Below, piece after piece: positions 34,366-44,900 of a stretch of 50,000 nt of DNA. The notes under the pieces are model-generated. The model saw nothing but the letters and a program-made list of their open reading frames with translations, searched no databases and was not told the origin of the DNA. The position numbers and the translations under genes were made by a program. The DNA comes from Theodoxus fluviatilis. Taxonomy: Eukaryota > Mollusca > Gastropoda > Cycloneritida > Neritidae. Position 1 is the first letter of the stretch. Each line of letters starts with the position of its first letter. Location: contig JAWQFJ010001237.1 of assembly GCA_034096865.1 (NCBI GenBank), forward strand, positions 1 to 50,000, read 5' to 3'.

Positions 34366-34860
34366 CCTGAACATAAAAATGCTTGCTATCAATGCTCACC
34401 TCTGACATTTTTTTATAGCTATTGATGAGAAACTTTATCTTCTGAGAAACTCAGCTCAGAACTGCAGAATGGATGGATGGTGTTTTACGGCCCATCAGCC
34501 TTTGTAGGCTATGTAAGGACATTAAGCCCGAAAATCACTTCAACAGTTTAGAGTAAATGTAATAGTTCACGGTGTCCCTAGTTATTCGCCTCTTACGAAT
34601 CGCATAGGGAGATGCGGTGGGTCAATTCTTACCCCGAACCCACGGGGGGATAGAACTGCAGAAAGAGAGAGATGTAAAATGCATGTGGTTTCCTTACCTT
34701 GCCTTCCCTGCAGAAGAGCCAGGACCTGAAAAAGCAACAAAGGACTGTCAACAACCTCAAAGTGTTTTCAACACCAATGAGATGACTGGTGAATACAATG
34801 GATCCATTGAACAGCTTGAAGCAACTCCATCCTAAACCTCCCATCATACAACCCCTCATG
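34366..34860. repeat. Duplicated block X, copy 1
   Basis: From ACATAAAAATGCTTGCTATC to CCCCTCATG this block is nearly identical to 37313-37804. It includes the 190-bp dispersed repeat (34470-34655) and exon 6 of Nup58. It ends exactly at the left end of the 2.3-kb element. Confidence 0.9.
34698..34725 (-). CDS. nup58: Nup58 exon 6, 28-bp microexon (copy 1)
   Basis: Acceptor TTTTTCAG, donor GTAAGG, phase 1 to 2. Encodes about nine residues (GPGSSAGKA plus two bases of a Ser codon). Without it the phase between exon 5 (ends phase 1) and exon 7 (enters phase 2) would not match, which is the main support. An almost identical copy is at 37641-37668 with one synonymous difference (GGG/GGA). Confidence 0.75.
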
Positions 34861-37205
34861 TAGGTACCGGCAGCCTCTATACAGCTATGCGGGAAACGCC
34901 AAAATTGCTTGAAATTTGGCCTTTTTTCAGAAGAGATTTCTCCATTCTGTTTGTTTTTCAAGCAATATTAAACATGGGAATAAAAAGTTTGAATCTTCTT
35001 CTATCGATTGCAGCTAATTAATATTAGTTTAATGCAAGAACGCAAGTGTAAAAATTAATTAGAAAAGCAATCCCACATGCTGAAAGCGCAGCGCTGGCCG
35101 CCACTGGTTTCCCGTCTCGCGTGGTTGCCGGAATCGGGTCACCATGGAAAATTCCATTGCGCGTCTGTAAAGTTTCATTCATGGTGTGCAAATGATTTGA
35201 GGCTGAAAGAGGAATGATTCAGCTTTATTTTCGTATAATTTTTGTTCTTCAATGATTCTGCGAAGTTTGTCAGATTTTCGATTAAAAACATCGCTCGAAA
35301 AACATTGAACTTTGAAGAGGATTTTCATAAAAGTTATTAAATCTGGCCTACACATAACTGGTATCGCCGGAAAGGTCGTTTTTCGCCGGTTTTAATGACA
35401 TACGAAACTAAGATCTACAGCGCATACGCGCCAAGCGGAGCTCATTCAATTGGAATGTCTCAACATGGCCGACACGGGAAAATCTTCCGCACCGCCGGAC
35501 TGTTTCACTTCGTCATTTCTCCAGAAAATCGAACGATATTTCGGTAAGTGAACATTTATTTAAAAAAGAACAATCTTATGGTTGTTTTTGTAGACGGATT
35601 ATTGATTTTTTTCGTGAAAATATTTGAAAATGACGTTGAACTCTCAGTCGATTTTGGACAAAGAGTCGAAAGACCGATTGCAGATCTGATGCGCCAGTTG
35701 TCCTCGTATTGAAGTCACTGATATTTCTAAGTCAAAGCAACTGGTCAAAATATTGCACCTACTGATGGAGGAAAACGTTTTAAGGGTATTTGTGAATTGA
35801 TGCAGTTTGTTTTTCATAGTTTAGATGCATAAAACGTGATTTCAAACACACGTGGTTGAACCGGAAGTTGTGAATCGAAGCCTTTCTGTTGTCTACTACA
35901 CTGTTTCCACAGAACTCAGCTAGTTCAGTAGTTGCAAATCGCAGCTAAAACATTCTTTTTTTTAATTTTCAGTTCCCCCCTGCTGATCTCAGTGAGATGT
36001 ACAGTGACTGTAAAAACTACCTTGCTGCTCACCCTGGCAATTAACAGGAGATTGTAGTTTCAAGTACATATGATATATGCATTCATATTATGAACCGTTT
36101 GTGCTCTGGTACTGAAATTCAGTGTACTGACGTTGACCCTTTTTTGCATATTTTTGTTATGACTATTGTTACAACTATAGAATCTTGTGTTGATTCTGAA
36201 TCTTTTTGAGTTGTTTGATATGTACATAAACTGTAGACCAAATTTGAATACTCTTGAGTCTTGTCTGCTGTTCATGTGAAGGTAAGTTTTCCAGTTTTAC
36301 CACTGAAACGGGCATACATTCTTCATAATTATGTTTTGCAATTTCTGACTATTGAATTGTGAATGTTTTTGAGTTGCTTAGTCTGTGCATAAATTGCATG
36401 CCAAATTAGAAAGTTGACCCTTGAATATGATTGAAGATAATTGTCCTTAAGTTCACTTTTCCCACTGTGCGACCACTAAAAACTTGCACTTTTTTACTTT
36501 CACAAGTACATTTAGCTCTAACTACTAACTTAAAGTATTGAATTTGAATGTTTGTCTGTTGCATATTGTGTCCATAAACTACAGGCCAAATTTGAATACT
36601 CAGACTGCCATAGTTCTGAAGATATTGGTCTTTAAAGTGAAATTTAGTTAAAAACTGCTGATTTCCGTTGTGGAAATTGAGGATTTTGTCAATTGTGAAG
36701 CTCTATAACTTTTTTTCCACTAAAGTGTATTGCTAAAATAAAAATAGGCTTAACATATATGTACATCTAGGTGTGAAAATGGATTTTGAAGCCTCTGTGT
36801 CCCTTATTATTAGAACTACAGACCTGTAAACATGCCCCCCCGGGCAATATTCATGCTCTTTTGAAGTCATTTTGAAGCCACTTTGGCATGATATCTCTGC
36901 TTTATCCTTCCTGCAGGCATGTTTCTTATTGCAGATTCTTACTGGCAGTAACTTCTATTTTAAGAATATGTCAATATCTGAACTGTGCTGTATTAGTGTA
37001 AACAATGATAAAGTTGTAAAATTGCTGAAATCTTTGTTTATTTTGGCCTTCGCTCAGGGTCGCGACTTTGATGAGCAATATCTCGGGAACTAATAAAGCT
37101 AGTCACTTACTTTTTTTGTTGTTTTTCTTGTATCTGTTACCACTTTCCATAAAAACACATTTCATAAACAAAAGCACAAATCTAATTTTTGACTGCCGGT
37201 ACCTA
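34861..37205 (+). mobile_element. 2.3-kb DNA transposon with 13-bp perfect TIRs
   Basis: Begins TAGGTACCGGCAG and ends with the exact complement CTGCCGGTACCTA (37193-37205). A second, partial copy of its right end is at 39746-40192, where the flank is CCTCATGT. The left flank at 34854-34860 is CCTCATG, and the uninterrupted site at 37797-37804 reads CCTCATGT, so the target duplication is 7 or 8 bp. Superfamily is undetermined; 8-bp duplications and short TIRs would fit hAT or P-like groups. It contains a small spliced open frame (35465-36044) and no recognisable transposase. Much of 36050-37190 is A/T-rich with no open frame. Confidence 0.8.
35465..36044 (+). pseudogene. Small three-exon gene inside the 2.3-kb element, one frameshift
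   Basis: Exon 1 is 35465-35543 (MADTGKSSAPPDCFTSSFLQ then KIERYF, donor GTAAGT). Exon 2 is 35648-35785 (acceptor CTCTCAG, donor GTATTT). Exon 3 is 35973-36044 (acceptor TTTTCAG, FPPADLSEMYSDCKNYLAAH then PGN, TAA). Exon 2 joins exon 1 in frame (VDFGQRVERPIADLMRQLSS) but hits a TGA; a second frame of the same exon (EVTDISKSKQLVKILHLLME) joins exon 3 in frame. The exon length of 138 is one base off what the phases need, so one indel, or an assembly error, separates the frames. About 95 codons in all. I do not recognise the protein. Confidence 0.4.
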
Positions 37206-37312
37206 GGCTTATGGGGTGGCCACGTGGGTGGGAAGATTTTGGCAAATCTTTTTTCGAGGTGGAAAGGTCATATACCTATGAGTTGTCTACTGGTCAGTAT
37301 GGATAGAAAACA
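37206..37312. other. 107-bp segment at a duplication junction
   Basis: Lies between the right end of the 2.3-kb element and block X copy 2. It matches neither the left flank of block X copy 1 nor the right flank of the element at 40193. Nothing recognisable in it. Confidence 0.5.
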
Positions 37313-37804
37313 TAAAAATGCTTGCTATCAATGCTCACCTCTGACATTTTTTTATAGCTATTGATGAGAAACTTTATCTTAGAACTGAGAAACTCAGCTC
37401 AGAACTGCAGAATGGATGGATGGTGTTTTACGGCCCATCAGCCTTTGTAGGCTATGTAAGGACATTAAGCGCGAAAATCACTTCAACAGTTTAGAGTAAA
37501 TGTAATAGGTCACGGTGTCCCTAGTTATTTGCCTCTTACGAATCGCATAGGGAGATGCGGTGGGTCAATTCTTACCCCGAACCCACAGGGGGATAGAACT
37601 GCAGAAAGAGAGAGATGTAAAATGCATGTGGTTTCCTTACCTTGCCTTTCCTGCAGAAGAGCCAGGACCTGAAAAAGCAACAAAGGACTGTCAACAACCT
37701 CAAAGTGTTTTCAACACCAATGAGATGACTGGTGAATACAATGGATGCATTGAACAGCTTGAAGCAACTCCATCCTAAACCTCCCATCATACAACCCCTC
37801 ATGT
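37313..37804. repeat. Duplicated block X, copy 2
   Basis: Near-identical to 34366-34860. Here the sequence runs on through CCTCATGTCATTGG without the 2.3-kb element, so it represents the empty insertion site. Confidence 0.9.
37641..37668 (-). CDS. nup58: Nup58 exon 6, duplicate copy
   Basis: Same acceptor and donor as 34698-34725. Including both copies in one transcript would break the frame (the first ends phase 2, the second must enter phase 1), so it is an alternative allele or a redundant copy. Confidence 0.6.
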
Positions 37805-37998
37805 CATTGGACCAAATTGTACCTTTGTAACTACACCTTGCTTTTCCTATTACAAACTCTACTCTTCTACCCCTGTCATAAAAAAATTGGAGTTGAAAAT
37901 TGTTCTACATGCCTTTATCATCCTAAATCTAGGCTTTGAGGCCAAGGGCAGACAAGCCCATAAGAAGCAGAGCAGCTATCGCAGCGAAGCAGACCCAC

Positions 37999-38151
37999 CT
38001 CCGGAGGTAACGGCCACGCCGCCAAGGCCCAGACTGGGCTGTGAGGAAGCAGCAGTGCCAAAGAGGCCGCCTGAGGCAGAGGTGGCGGCAGAGCTGGCAG
38101 TGGGCTGCATTCCAAACAACCCAGGCAGTGTCCCGCCCGCTGCACCCAAGG
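37999..38151 (-). CDS. nup58: Nup58 exon 5, duplicate copy
   Basis: Same splice sites and phase as 40395-40547; one visible amino-acid difference is Ser in place of Ala at the SSAAT/SAAAT position. Confidence 0.6.
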
Positions 38152-38475
38152 CTGTCACAGAGAGAAGCAGCAGTAAGTACATACACATAAAGGATTTTCA
38201 ATAATGCATGATTTTGATTAAGAGGAGGATAGGGAGAGAAGAAAGAACATTACAGCAAACAGGGGAGAAGGCATGATGCACACATACAGCCCCTTTCACA
38301 TTAGTGCACACGGAATCGGGTGATTATTACATAGGCCTGATGCTGTGGCCTTTGGCACTGCCGTGCTCCAGTTGTTGACAAACAAGTCAGTGACTCTAGC
38401 CTGACGCAAAGTGAGATGAACTCAAAGTCAGATGCATGTACTTTGAGTTCTTGTTACAACACACAGGATACTCAC

Positions 38476-38740
38476 AGAGAGTGGGAGCGGTGGTTTTGGC
38501 ACCACCCAGACCAGTGCCGAAGGAGAAGGTAGAGGAGGCGGGGATATTGGAGTTGAGGCCAAAGCTGAAAGTGGACGTCTGTGGAGTGCTGCCGAGCTGC
38601 AGCCCAGAGGAGGTAGTCTGGTTTGTGCCAATCAGACCAAATCCTGTACCCTGGGTGGTGGCTGTGGCACCGCCACCACCAGTATTCAAGCTTCCCAATG
38701 CAGATGTTGTAATCCCACCAAGGTTGAAGCCCCCAGGAGC
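38476..38740 (-). CDS. nup58: Nup58 exon 4, duplicate copy
   Basis: Near-identical to 40900-41164 (for example Gln for His after ATATT, and NIP for NAP). Joined after exon 5 it would be read in a wrong frame (phase 1 into a phase 0 acceptor), so the two copies cannot both be used. Confidence 0.6.
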
Positions 38741-39742
38741 CTGGACAAAAAAAAACACACAACAGGTGCAATTTACAAAAACAAAACTTTCATGTCAAAG
38801 TCACCTCACTTTAGGTTCTTCAAATAGTAGAAAATGTGAAATGGGATAATTGATGAACACACACACACACACACACACTTTTTTAAAAATAAAACCCAGC
38901 TCTTTACAATAACTCTGACCATTATGAATCCAAAGGAGTCCCAGTGAGTACTGGTATGTATGTATGTATGTAAGTCATTAATAGAGTGCCTGAATTCAGC
39001 ATATTGTCGTTTCAGTCTTGGAAGGGGAAGGTCTTTAGGCCTCCTTTGGACAGAGATGGGGCAGCTCCGAGTGGTTCTGGGAGAGTTTCACAGCTTCGGG
39101 GCGGTAGCAACAAAAGCTCGATCTCCACATTTTTTGGACTTCACTTTGGCACATCTGAGGAGAACACTATGGGCCGATCTGAGATAGATTGGTCTATATC
39201 CAAATCCAGTGAATTATAAGAATTCAGGATTTTCCAGAGTAGTTTCATACAGCCAGCCACTAGGCGCTGAACACTACTCACTTGTACCACCATTCATGCT
39301 ATCCTCTCCATTTGCTGGTGTCACAATCCCTTGAACAGATCCAGCAGTCCCAGTTCCATGTTTGAGAAGTTCAGTTGCTCAGTCATTCTAACAATCAAAA
39401 GTAGGCCTAGAGAGGAAGGGTGACAACAAGTCTGCTGAATTGTATTCTTTCGTGAGAAAGTTGCCCTCAAAAGGACCATTTTTCTTCATCGAGGGTTTGC
39501 TTGGCGAGAAGAGTTTCCTCTCATGGTGGTGAGCTGTACCCCATCCTCCTAGTGAGTCTGTCTCTTCTTGCCAAGTGAACACCCGACGAAAAAAACCAGC
39601 CCATTTCTGAGCCACTCTTTCTCACAAAAGAATACAAATGTCAGACTTGCTGTCACCCTTTCTTTCTAGATTTACTTGCATCCAACCCCGGCACTTCACC
39701 TCTTTGATAACAGTCAAAAGAGCCAGAGAAGCCCCTCTCATT

Positions 39743-39745
39743 NNN
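39743..39745. other. Assembly gap (NNN)
   Basis: Three N characters separate block Z copy 1 from a fragment of the 2.3-kb element. A join of this kind marks an unresolved contig boundary. Confidence 0.98.
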
Positions 39746-40192
39746 ATGTACATCTAGGTGTGAAAATGGATTTTGAAGCCTCTGTGTCCCTTATTATTAG
39801 AACTACAGACCTGTAAACATGCCCCCCCGGGCAATATTCATGCTCTTTTGAAGTCATTTTGAAGCCACTTTGGCATGATATCTCTGCTTTATCCTTCCTG
39901 CAGGCATGTTTCTTATTGCAGATTCTTACTGGCAGTAACTTCTATTTTAAGAATATGTCAATATCTGAACTGTGCTGTATTAGTGTAAACAATGATAAAG
40001 TTGTAAAATTGCTGAAATCTTTGTTTATTTTGGCCTTCGCTCAGGGTCGCGACTTTGATGAGCAATATCTCGGGAACTAATAAAGCTAGTCACTTACTTT
40101 TTTTGTTGTTTTTCTTGTATCTGTTACCACTTTCCATAAAAACACATTTCATAAACAAAAGCACAAATCTAATTTTTGACTGCCGGTACCTA
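39746..40192 (+). mobile_element. Right-end fragment of the 2.3-kb element, second copy
   Basis: Matches 36759-37205 and ends with the same CTGCCGGTACCTA at 40180-40192, followed by the target-site copy CCTCATGT and block Z. Its left side is cut by the gap. Confidence 0.9.
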
Positions 40193-40394
40193 CCTCATGT
40201 CATTGGACCAAATTGTACCTTTGTAACTACACCTTGCTTTTCCTATTACAAACTCTACTCTTCTACGCCTGTCATAAAAAAATTGGAGTTGAAAATTGTT
40301 CTACATGCCTTTATCATCCTAAATCTAGGCTTTGAGGCCAAGGGCAGACAAGCCCATAAGAAGCAGAGCAGCTATCGCAGCGAAGCAGACCCAC

Positions 40395-40547
40395 CTCCGG
40401 AGGTAACGGCCACGCCGCCAAGGCCCAGACTGGGCTGTGAGGAAGCAGCAGTGCCAAAGAGGCCGCCTGAGGCAGAGGTGGCGGCAGCGCTGGCAGTGGG
40501 CTGCATTCCAAACAACCCAGGCAGTGTCCCGCCCGCTGCACCCAGGG
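40395..40547 (-). CDS. nup58: Nup58 exon 5
   Basis: Acceptor TGTGACAG, donor GTGGGT, phase 1 to 1; 153 bp. Encodes LGAAGGTLPGLFGMQPT and a following Ala/Ser/Gly-rich stretch with a second FG (GGLFGTAASS). Part of the N-terminal FG region that binds transport receptors. Confidence 0.88.
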
Positions 40548-40899
40548 CTGTCACAGAGAGAAGCAGCAGTAAGTACATACACATAAAGGATTTTCAATGA
40601 TCCATGATTTTGATGAAGAGGAGGATAGGGAGAGAAGAAAGAACATTACAGCAAACAGGGGAGAAGGCATACTGTAACGACTAACTCAAAAGCATGATGC
40701 ACACATACAGCCCCTTTCACATGAGTGCCCACGAAATCGGGTGATTATTACATCTATAGCCTGATGCTGTGGCCTTTGGCACTGCCGTGCTCCAGTTGTT
40801 GACAAACAAGTCGGTGACTTTAGCCTGACGCAAAGAGAGATGAACTCAACGTCAGATGCATGTACTTTGAGTTCTTGTTACAATACACAGGATACTCAC

Positions 40900-41164
40900 A
40901 GAGAGTGGGAGCTGTGGTTTTGGCACCACCCAGACCAGTGCCGAAGGAGAAGGTAGAGGAGGCGGGGGCATTGGAGTTGAGGCCAAAGCTGAAAGTGGAC
41001 GTCTGTGGAGTGCTGCCGAGCTGCAGCCCAGAGGAGGTAGTCTGGTTTGTGCCAATCAGACCAAATCCTGTACCATGGGTGGTGGCTGTGGCACCGCCAC
41101 CACCAGTATTCAAGCTTCCCAATGCAGATGTAGTAATCCCACCAAGATTGAAGCCCCCAGGAGC
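40900..41164 (-). CDS. nup58: Nup58 exon 4
   Basis: Acceptor TGTCCAG, donor GTGAGT, phase 0 to 1; 265 bp. Encodes a Gly/Thr/Ser-rich FG segment including APGGFNLGGITTSALGSLN, TGFGLIGTNQ, TFSFGLNS and TFSFGTGLGG. Confidence 0.9.
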
Positions 41165-41269
41165 CTGGACAACAAAAAACACACAACAGGTGCAATTTAC
41201 AAAAACAAAACTTTCATGTCAAAGTCACTTCACTTTAGGTTCTTCAAATAGTAGAAAATGTGAAATGTG

Positions 41270-41280
41270 ATAATTGATGA

Positions 41281-41313
<33 letters not shown>

Positions 41314-41335
41314 TTTTTTTAAACCCAGCTCTTTA
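41270..41335. repeat. CA microsatellite
   Basis: CA tract in intron 3; a shorter version lies in the duplicate near 38860. Confidence 0.9.
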
Positions 41336-42387
41336 CAATAACTCTGACCATTATGAATCCAAAGGAGTCCCAGTGACTCACTGAGTGAGTACTGGTATGT
41401 ATGTATGTAAGTCATTAATAGAGTGCCTGAATTCAGCATATTGTCGTTTCAGTCTTGGAAGGGGAAGGTCTTTAGGCCTCCTTTGGACACAGATGGGGCA
41501 GCTCCGAGTGGTTCTGGGAGAGTTTCACAGCCTCGGGGCGGTAGCAACAAAAGCTCGATCTCCCCATTTTTTGGACTTCACTTTGGCACATCTGAGGAGA
41601 ACACTATGGGCCGATCTGAGATAGATTGGTCTATATCCAAATCCAGTGAATTATAAGAATTCAGGATTTTCCACAGAGTAGTTTCGTACAGCCAGCCACT
41701 AGGCGCTGAACACTACTCACTTGTACCACCATTCATGCTATCCTCTCCATTTGCTGGTGTCACAATCTCTTGAACAGATCCAGCAGTCCCAGCTCCATGT
41801 TGGAGAAGTCCAGTTGCTCAGTCATTCTAACAATCAAAAGCAGGCCTAGAGAGGAAGGGTGACAACAAGTCTGCTGAATTGTATTCTTTCGTGAGAAAGA
41901 GTTGCCCTCAAAAGGACCATTTTTCTTCATCGAGGGTTCGCTTGGCGAGAAGAGTTTCCTCTCATGGTGGTGAGCTGTACCCCATCCTCCTAGTGAGTCT
42001 GTCTCTTCTTGCTAAGTGAACACCCGACGAAGAAAAACAGCCCATTTCTGAGCCACTCTTTCTCACAAAAGAATACAAATGTCAGACTTGCTGTCACTCT
42101 TTCTTTCTAGATTTACTTGCATCCAACCCCGGCACTTCACCTCTTTGATAACAGTCAAAAGAGCCAGAGAAGCCCCTCTCATCCAATGGAACCCATGGCT
42201 GCAGGGTTTTTCTGGCCTCCCCCAGTGGCTCAGCCAGGGGCAGCCCAAAGTAGCTACCACACAAACCCAGAACTATACAGCCAGTCAGCGCTTCACATAG
42301 GCTGTGCGTGCGAGACATCTGAAGGCATGCCATTATCCCTCTCTCCCTAACATGTTATTCCTACCCACTCTCTCAGCTGTTACCAAC

Positions 42388-42569
42388 CTGGAGGGACTGG
42401 TTACCCAGGGGGATGCTTCCTGAGGAGGAGGAGGAGGCAGGGTTGGCCAGAGCACTGAAGAGGCCAGCCTGGGTGGCATTGGAAGGGGTGATGGGCCTGG
42501 CAAAGTTAAAGCCGCCGCCCACACTGCTTGCTGGTGTGCCCAGAGTTAGCCCAGCGGCAGTGGTCTTTG
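42388..42569 (-). CDS. nup58: Nup58 exon 3
   Basis: Acceptor CTCTGCAG, donor GTTGGT, phase 1 to 0; 182 bp. Encodes AKTTAAGLTLGTPASSVGGG, then FNFARPITPSNATQAGLFSA and a Ser-rich run. LTLGTPA also occurs in vertebrate Nup58 as I recall it. Confidence 0.87.
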
Positions 42570-42599
42570 CTGCAGAGCCAGGCAACAGCCATGTTGAAG

Positions 42600-43330
42600 G
42601 TGTGGCAGCTAGCATGCACGGAGACAATAGGAATGGCGGAGATGTGGTTAGCTACTTCCAAATAGTTTTTTTACTGTTACCTTCATTATAAAGTCATGTG
42701 CCAAACTCACAGCAAATCCACATATTGTTGCAACAGATGCTCATAAGCACAAAGTAACAATGTTTTGGCATGCACAATCTATGTGATGGTGCTCTTCAAT
42801 CACTTATTGTATTATGCCAGGTGCATTCTATTCAAATTCATGTATCAATCAGATACAGGAAGCTATTCGGAGTATTCCACATTCTTTGACATGTCATAAA
42901 TCTCTCCAATCCCAAAATAAAAACTCATGACGGGGAGTGGAAGGATGAGAGTAAAAGCTGCATGAATAAACAGATCCAACTTTCAGTCAACCCAACACAA
43001 TATATCATAGATCTTCAATCAGTAAATGATAAAAAGCATAATATATGTTGACAATAACTGTTCAAATTCCAGTTAGCTAATTCAGATCAGCTAAAGGAAA
43101 CATTGGCTGTTTTGATTGTCAAAATAATTGCTGAATCAGACACGCACGCACGCACGCACACACACACACACACGTAAAATTATATCAACAAATGCGAATA
43201 CAATGTCAGAAAAGTGGTGAGAAATTTGACACATAAATTCTATTGAAAAACACAACACAATATTAATAATGTAAAATTTGACCATGTAAATGTTGTGGGC
43301 AATTATTCTGCACAGAAATATGTGCAAGAC
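42600..43330. other. Nup58 intron 2, nothing recognised
   Basis: A/T-rich intronic sequence with a short CGCA/CA microsatellite near 43140-43175. No exon or mobile element recognised. Confidence 0.5.
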
Positions 43331-43336
43331 AAATAC

Positions 43337-43371
43337 CTGCATTCTGGTTGGGACCGGTTCCAAACGAAAAC
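43337..43371 (-). CDS. nup58: Nup58 exon 2, 35-bp microexon
   Basis: Acceptor GATGCAG, donor GTATTT, phase 2 to 1. Encodes GFSFGTGPNQNA, one FG motif. Its phases are exactly those needed to link exon 1 (ends phase 2) to exon 3 (enters phase 1). Confidence 0.85.
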
Positions 43372-44173
43372 CTGCATCAAACAAAAACAATGAAACAATG
43401 GAGTTTCCATACAAGGCAGCATTATTATGACATCAAATTGATGAAGGTGTTTTTACCTATGCTAATAATGAGTAATATATTGAACAGAAGAAAAAAAGTT
43501 CAGACCTACCTACTCACCTTCCCTTTTATTTTCTCTCTGCATGTTGCCTTTTTAACCACAACCATGATGATATTGCTGTTGTTGGCCTCCCAGCAAAAAA
43601 TGCAAGTTTGAAACTATTCCATGTGAACAAAACAATGTCTGGACACGTGGGTGACAGCACCAACATTTCAAAGTCGTACACTGACTACTGCTGAACACAG
43701 CTTTGAAAAGTCAAGCATCAATATGCCAACAAATGACCTGGATACATGTAGAATTTAGGTCTGTGACACACATTGTTGTCAGAAGCATCCAATTTCTTCA
43801 ATAGAGAGGCACAAGAATACTTCTGGCACAGAAACCATGCATTATACTGCTCATATGACAAAGACTGATTATTCACATAAATTTACGCACAAACATTTCT
43901 CAGAAGAATTATTTACCCATCATATGCTTGCAACTTATTTCTGGTCGAAAACTTCACTTTACTTTGACTGTCCTGACTGGGTTCTGGTTCAATGTTTAAA
44001 CTATCTGTTTAGTTGTAAAAACATTTCCAAGCCAAATCTGTCCATCAAAGATATATAACACTTTTTTTAACAGTTCACAGATTCCATCATATTTAACATG
44101 CATTTATTGGTAGGTCAAATTGTCTGAGATGAGAAGTTGTGTCACAATAGTGGTGGAGTGGAGATTTTTAAAC

Positions 44174-44345
<172 letters not shown>

Positions 44346-44737
44346 GAGGCAGACAGACAGAGACCTGTAGTAACTGTAGACACTGAGACCTGGACAGACA
44401 CACAAAACAAACTTCCCTCGACATGCAACCCTATCGAAGACCATTAAAGATATAATATGACTGTGCCAATATCGGTCACCTGCTAACATTTTCTTCACAG
44501 TCACGACGTCTGTTTAAAACGCAGAATGATGTTTCGTTTTTAAATTTAGATCCCAGTCAGACTGTGAACACCCTGCGTGATACGCTGAAGTAGTGAAGAG
44601 ATTCAGGTTGACAACTTGACACACAAGCTCGTTGTGGGGTAAACGTGAGAGATAAAAAGGAAACTACCGCTGTCAATCATCCTATGGTTCAAAGACGTTC
44701 ATCAAGAATTCGAAGATACACTTAAATGATAACTTAC

Positions 44738-44790
44738 CCGCCAGTTGCAGGTGTTGGATTTGCACCGAACGAGAAACCTCCGGTCGCCAT
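44738..44790 (-). CDS. nup58: Nup58 exon 1, start codon
   Basis: ATG at 44790, preceded by GCGGGAAG, donor GTAAGT at 44737. Encodes MATGGFSFGANPTPATG plus two bases. The early GFSFG mirrors the vertebrate MSTGFSFG-type start. First ATG of the frame, phase-linked to exon 2. Confidence 0.9.
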
Positions 44791-44900
44791 CTTCCCGCTC
44801 GTAGGGGTCAAGGTCGGTAGTTAAGCTGCGGTCTTAGGGCGCTATAAAGTACTGAGTGAAAAATTAAAAATACTGTCCCTGATTGTCCAGAACCATGCAA
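44791..44900 (-). promoter_or_regulatory. nup58: Presumed Nup58 5' UTR and promoter
   Basis: Immediately upstream of the start codon the sequence turns G/C-richer. It contains one GGTCAAGGTC motif (44807-44816). No transcript end is marked; placement is by position only. Confidence 0.3.

Larger units (their letters stand above)
37797..39742. repeat. Duplicated block Z, copy 1
   Basis: Parallel to 40193-42182 with a small percentage of differences and short indels (for example a 20-odd-base insertion near 40670 in the other copy). Holds duplicate exons 5 and 4 and the dispersed repeat at 38960-39240. It stops at the NNN gap in the middle of matching sequence. Confidence 0.92.
40193..42182. 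repeat. Duplicated block Z, copy 2
   Basis: Counterpart of 37797-39742 and continuous with the rest of the gene to the right. Contains exons 5 and 4 of Nup58 that connect in phase to exon 3. Confidence 0.9.

Noticed and set aside
38472..38771. Trp/His-rich open frame over Nup58 exon 4 (also 40896-41195)
   Set aside because: Shadow frame of a repetitive FG exon; the in-phase frame gives clear FG motifs.
39040..39240. Possible exon around the Gly/Arg-rich frame
   Set aside because: It belongs to a dispersed repeat shared with 3376-3600 and with its own duplicate at 41450-41660.
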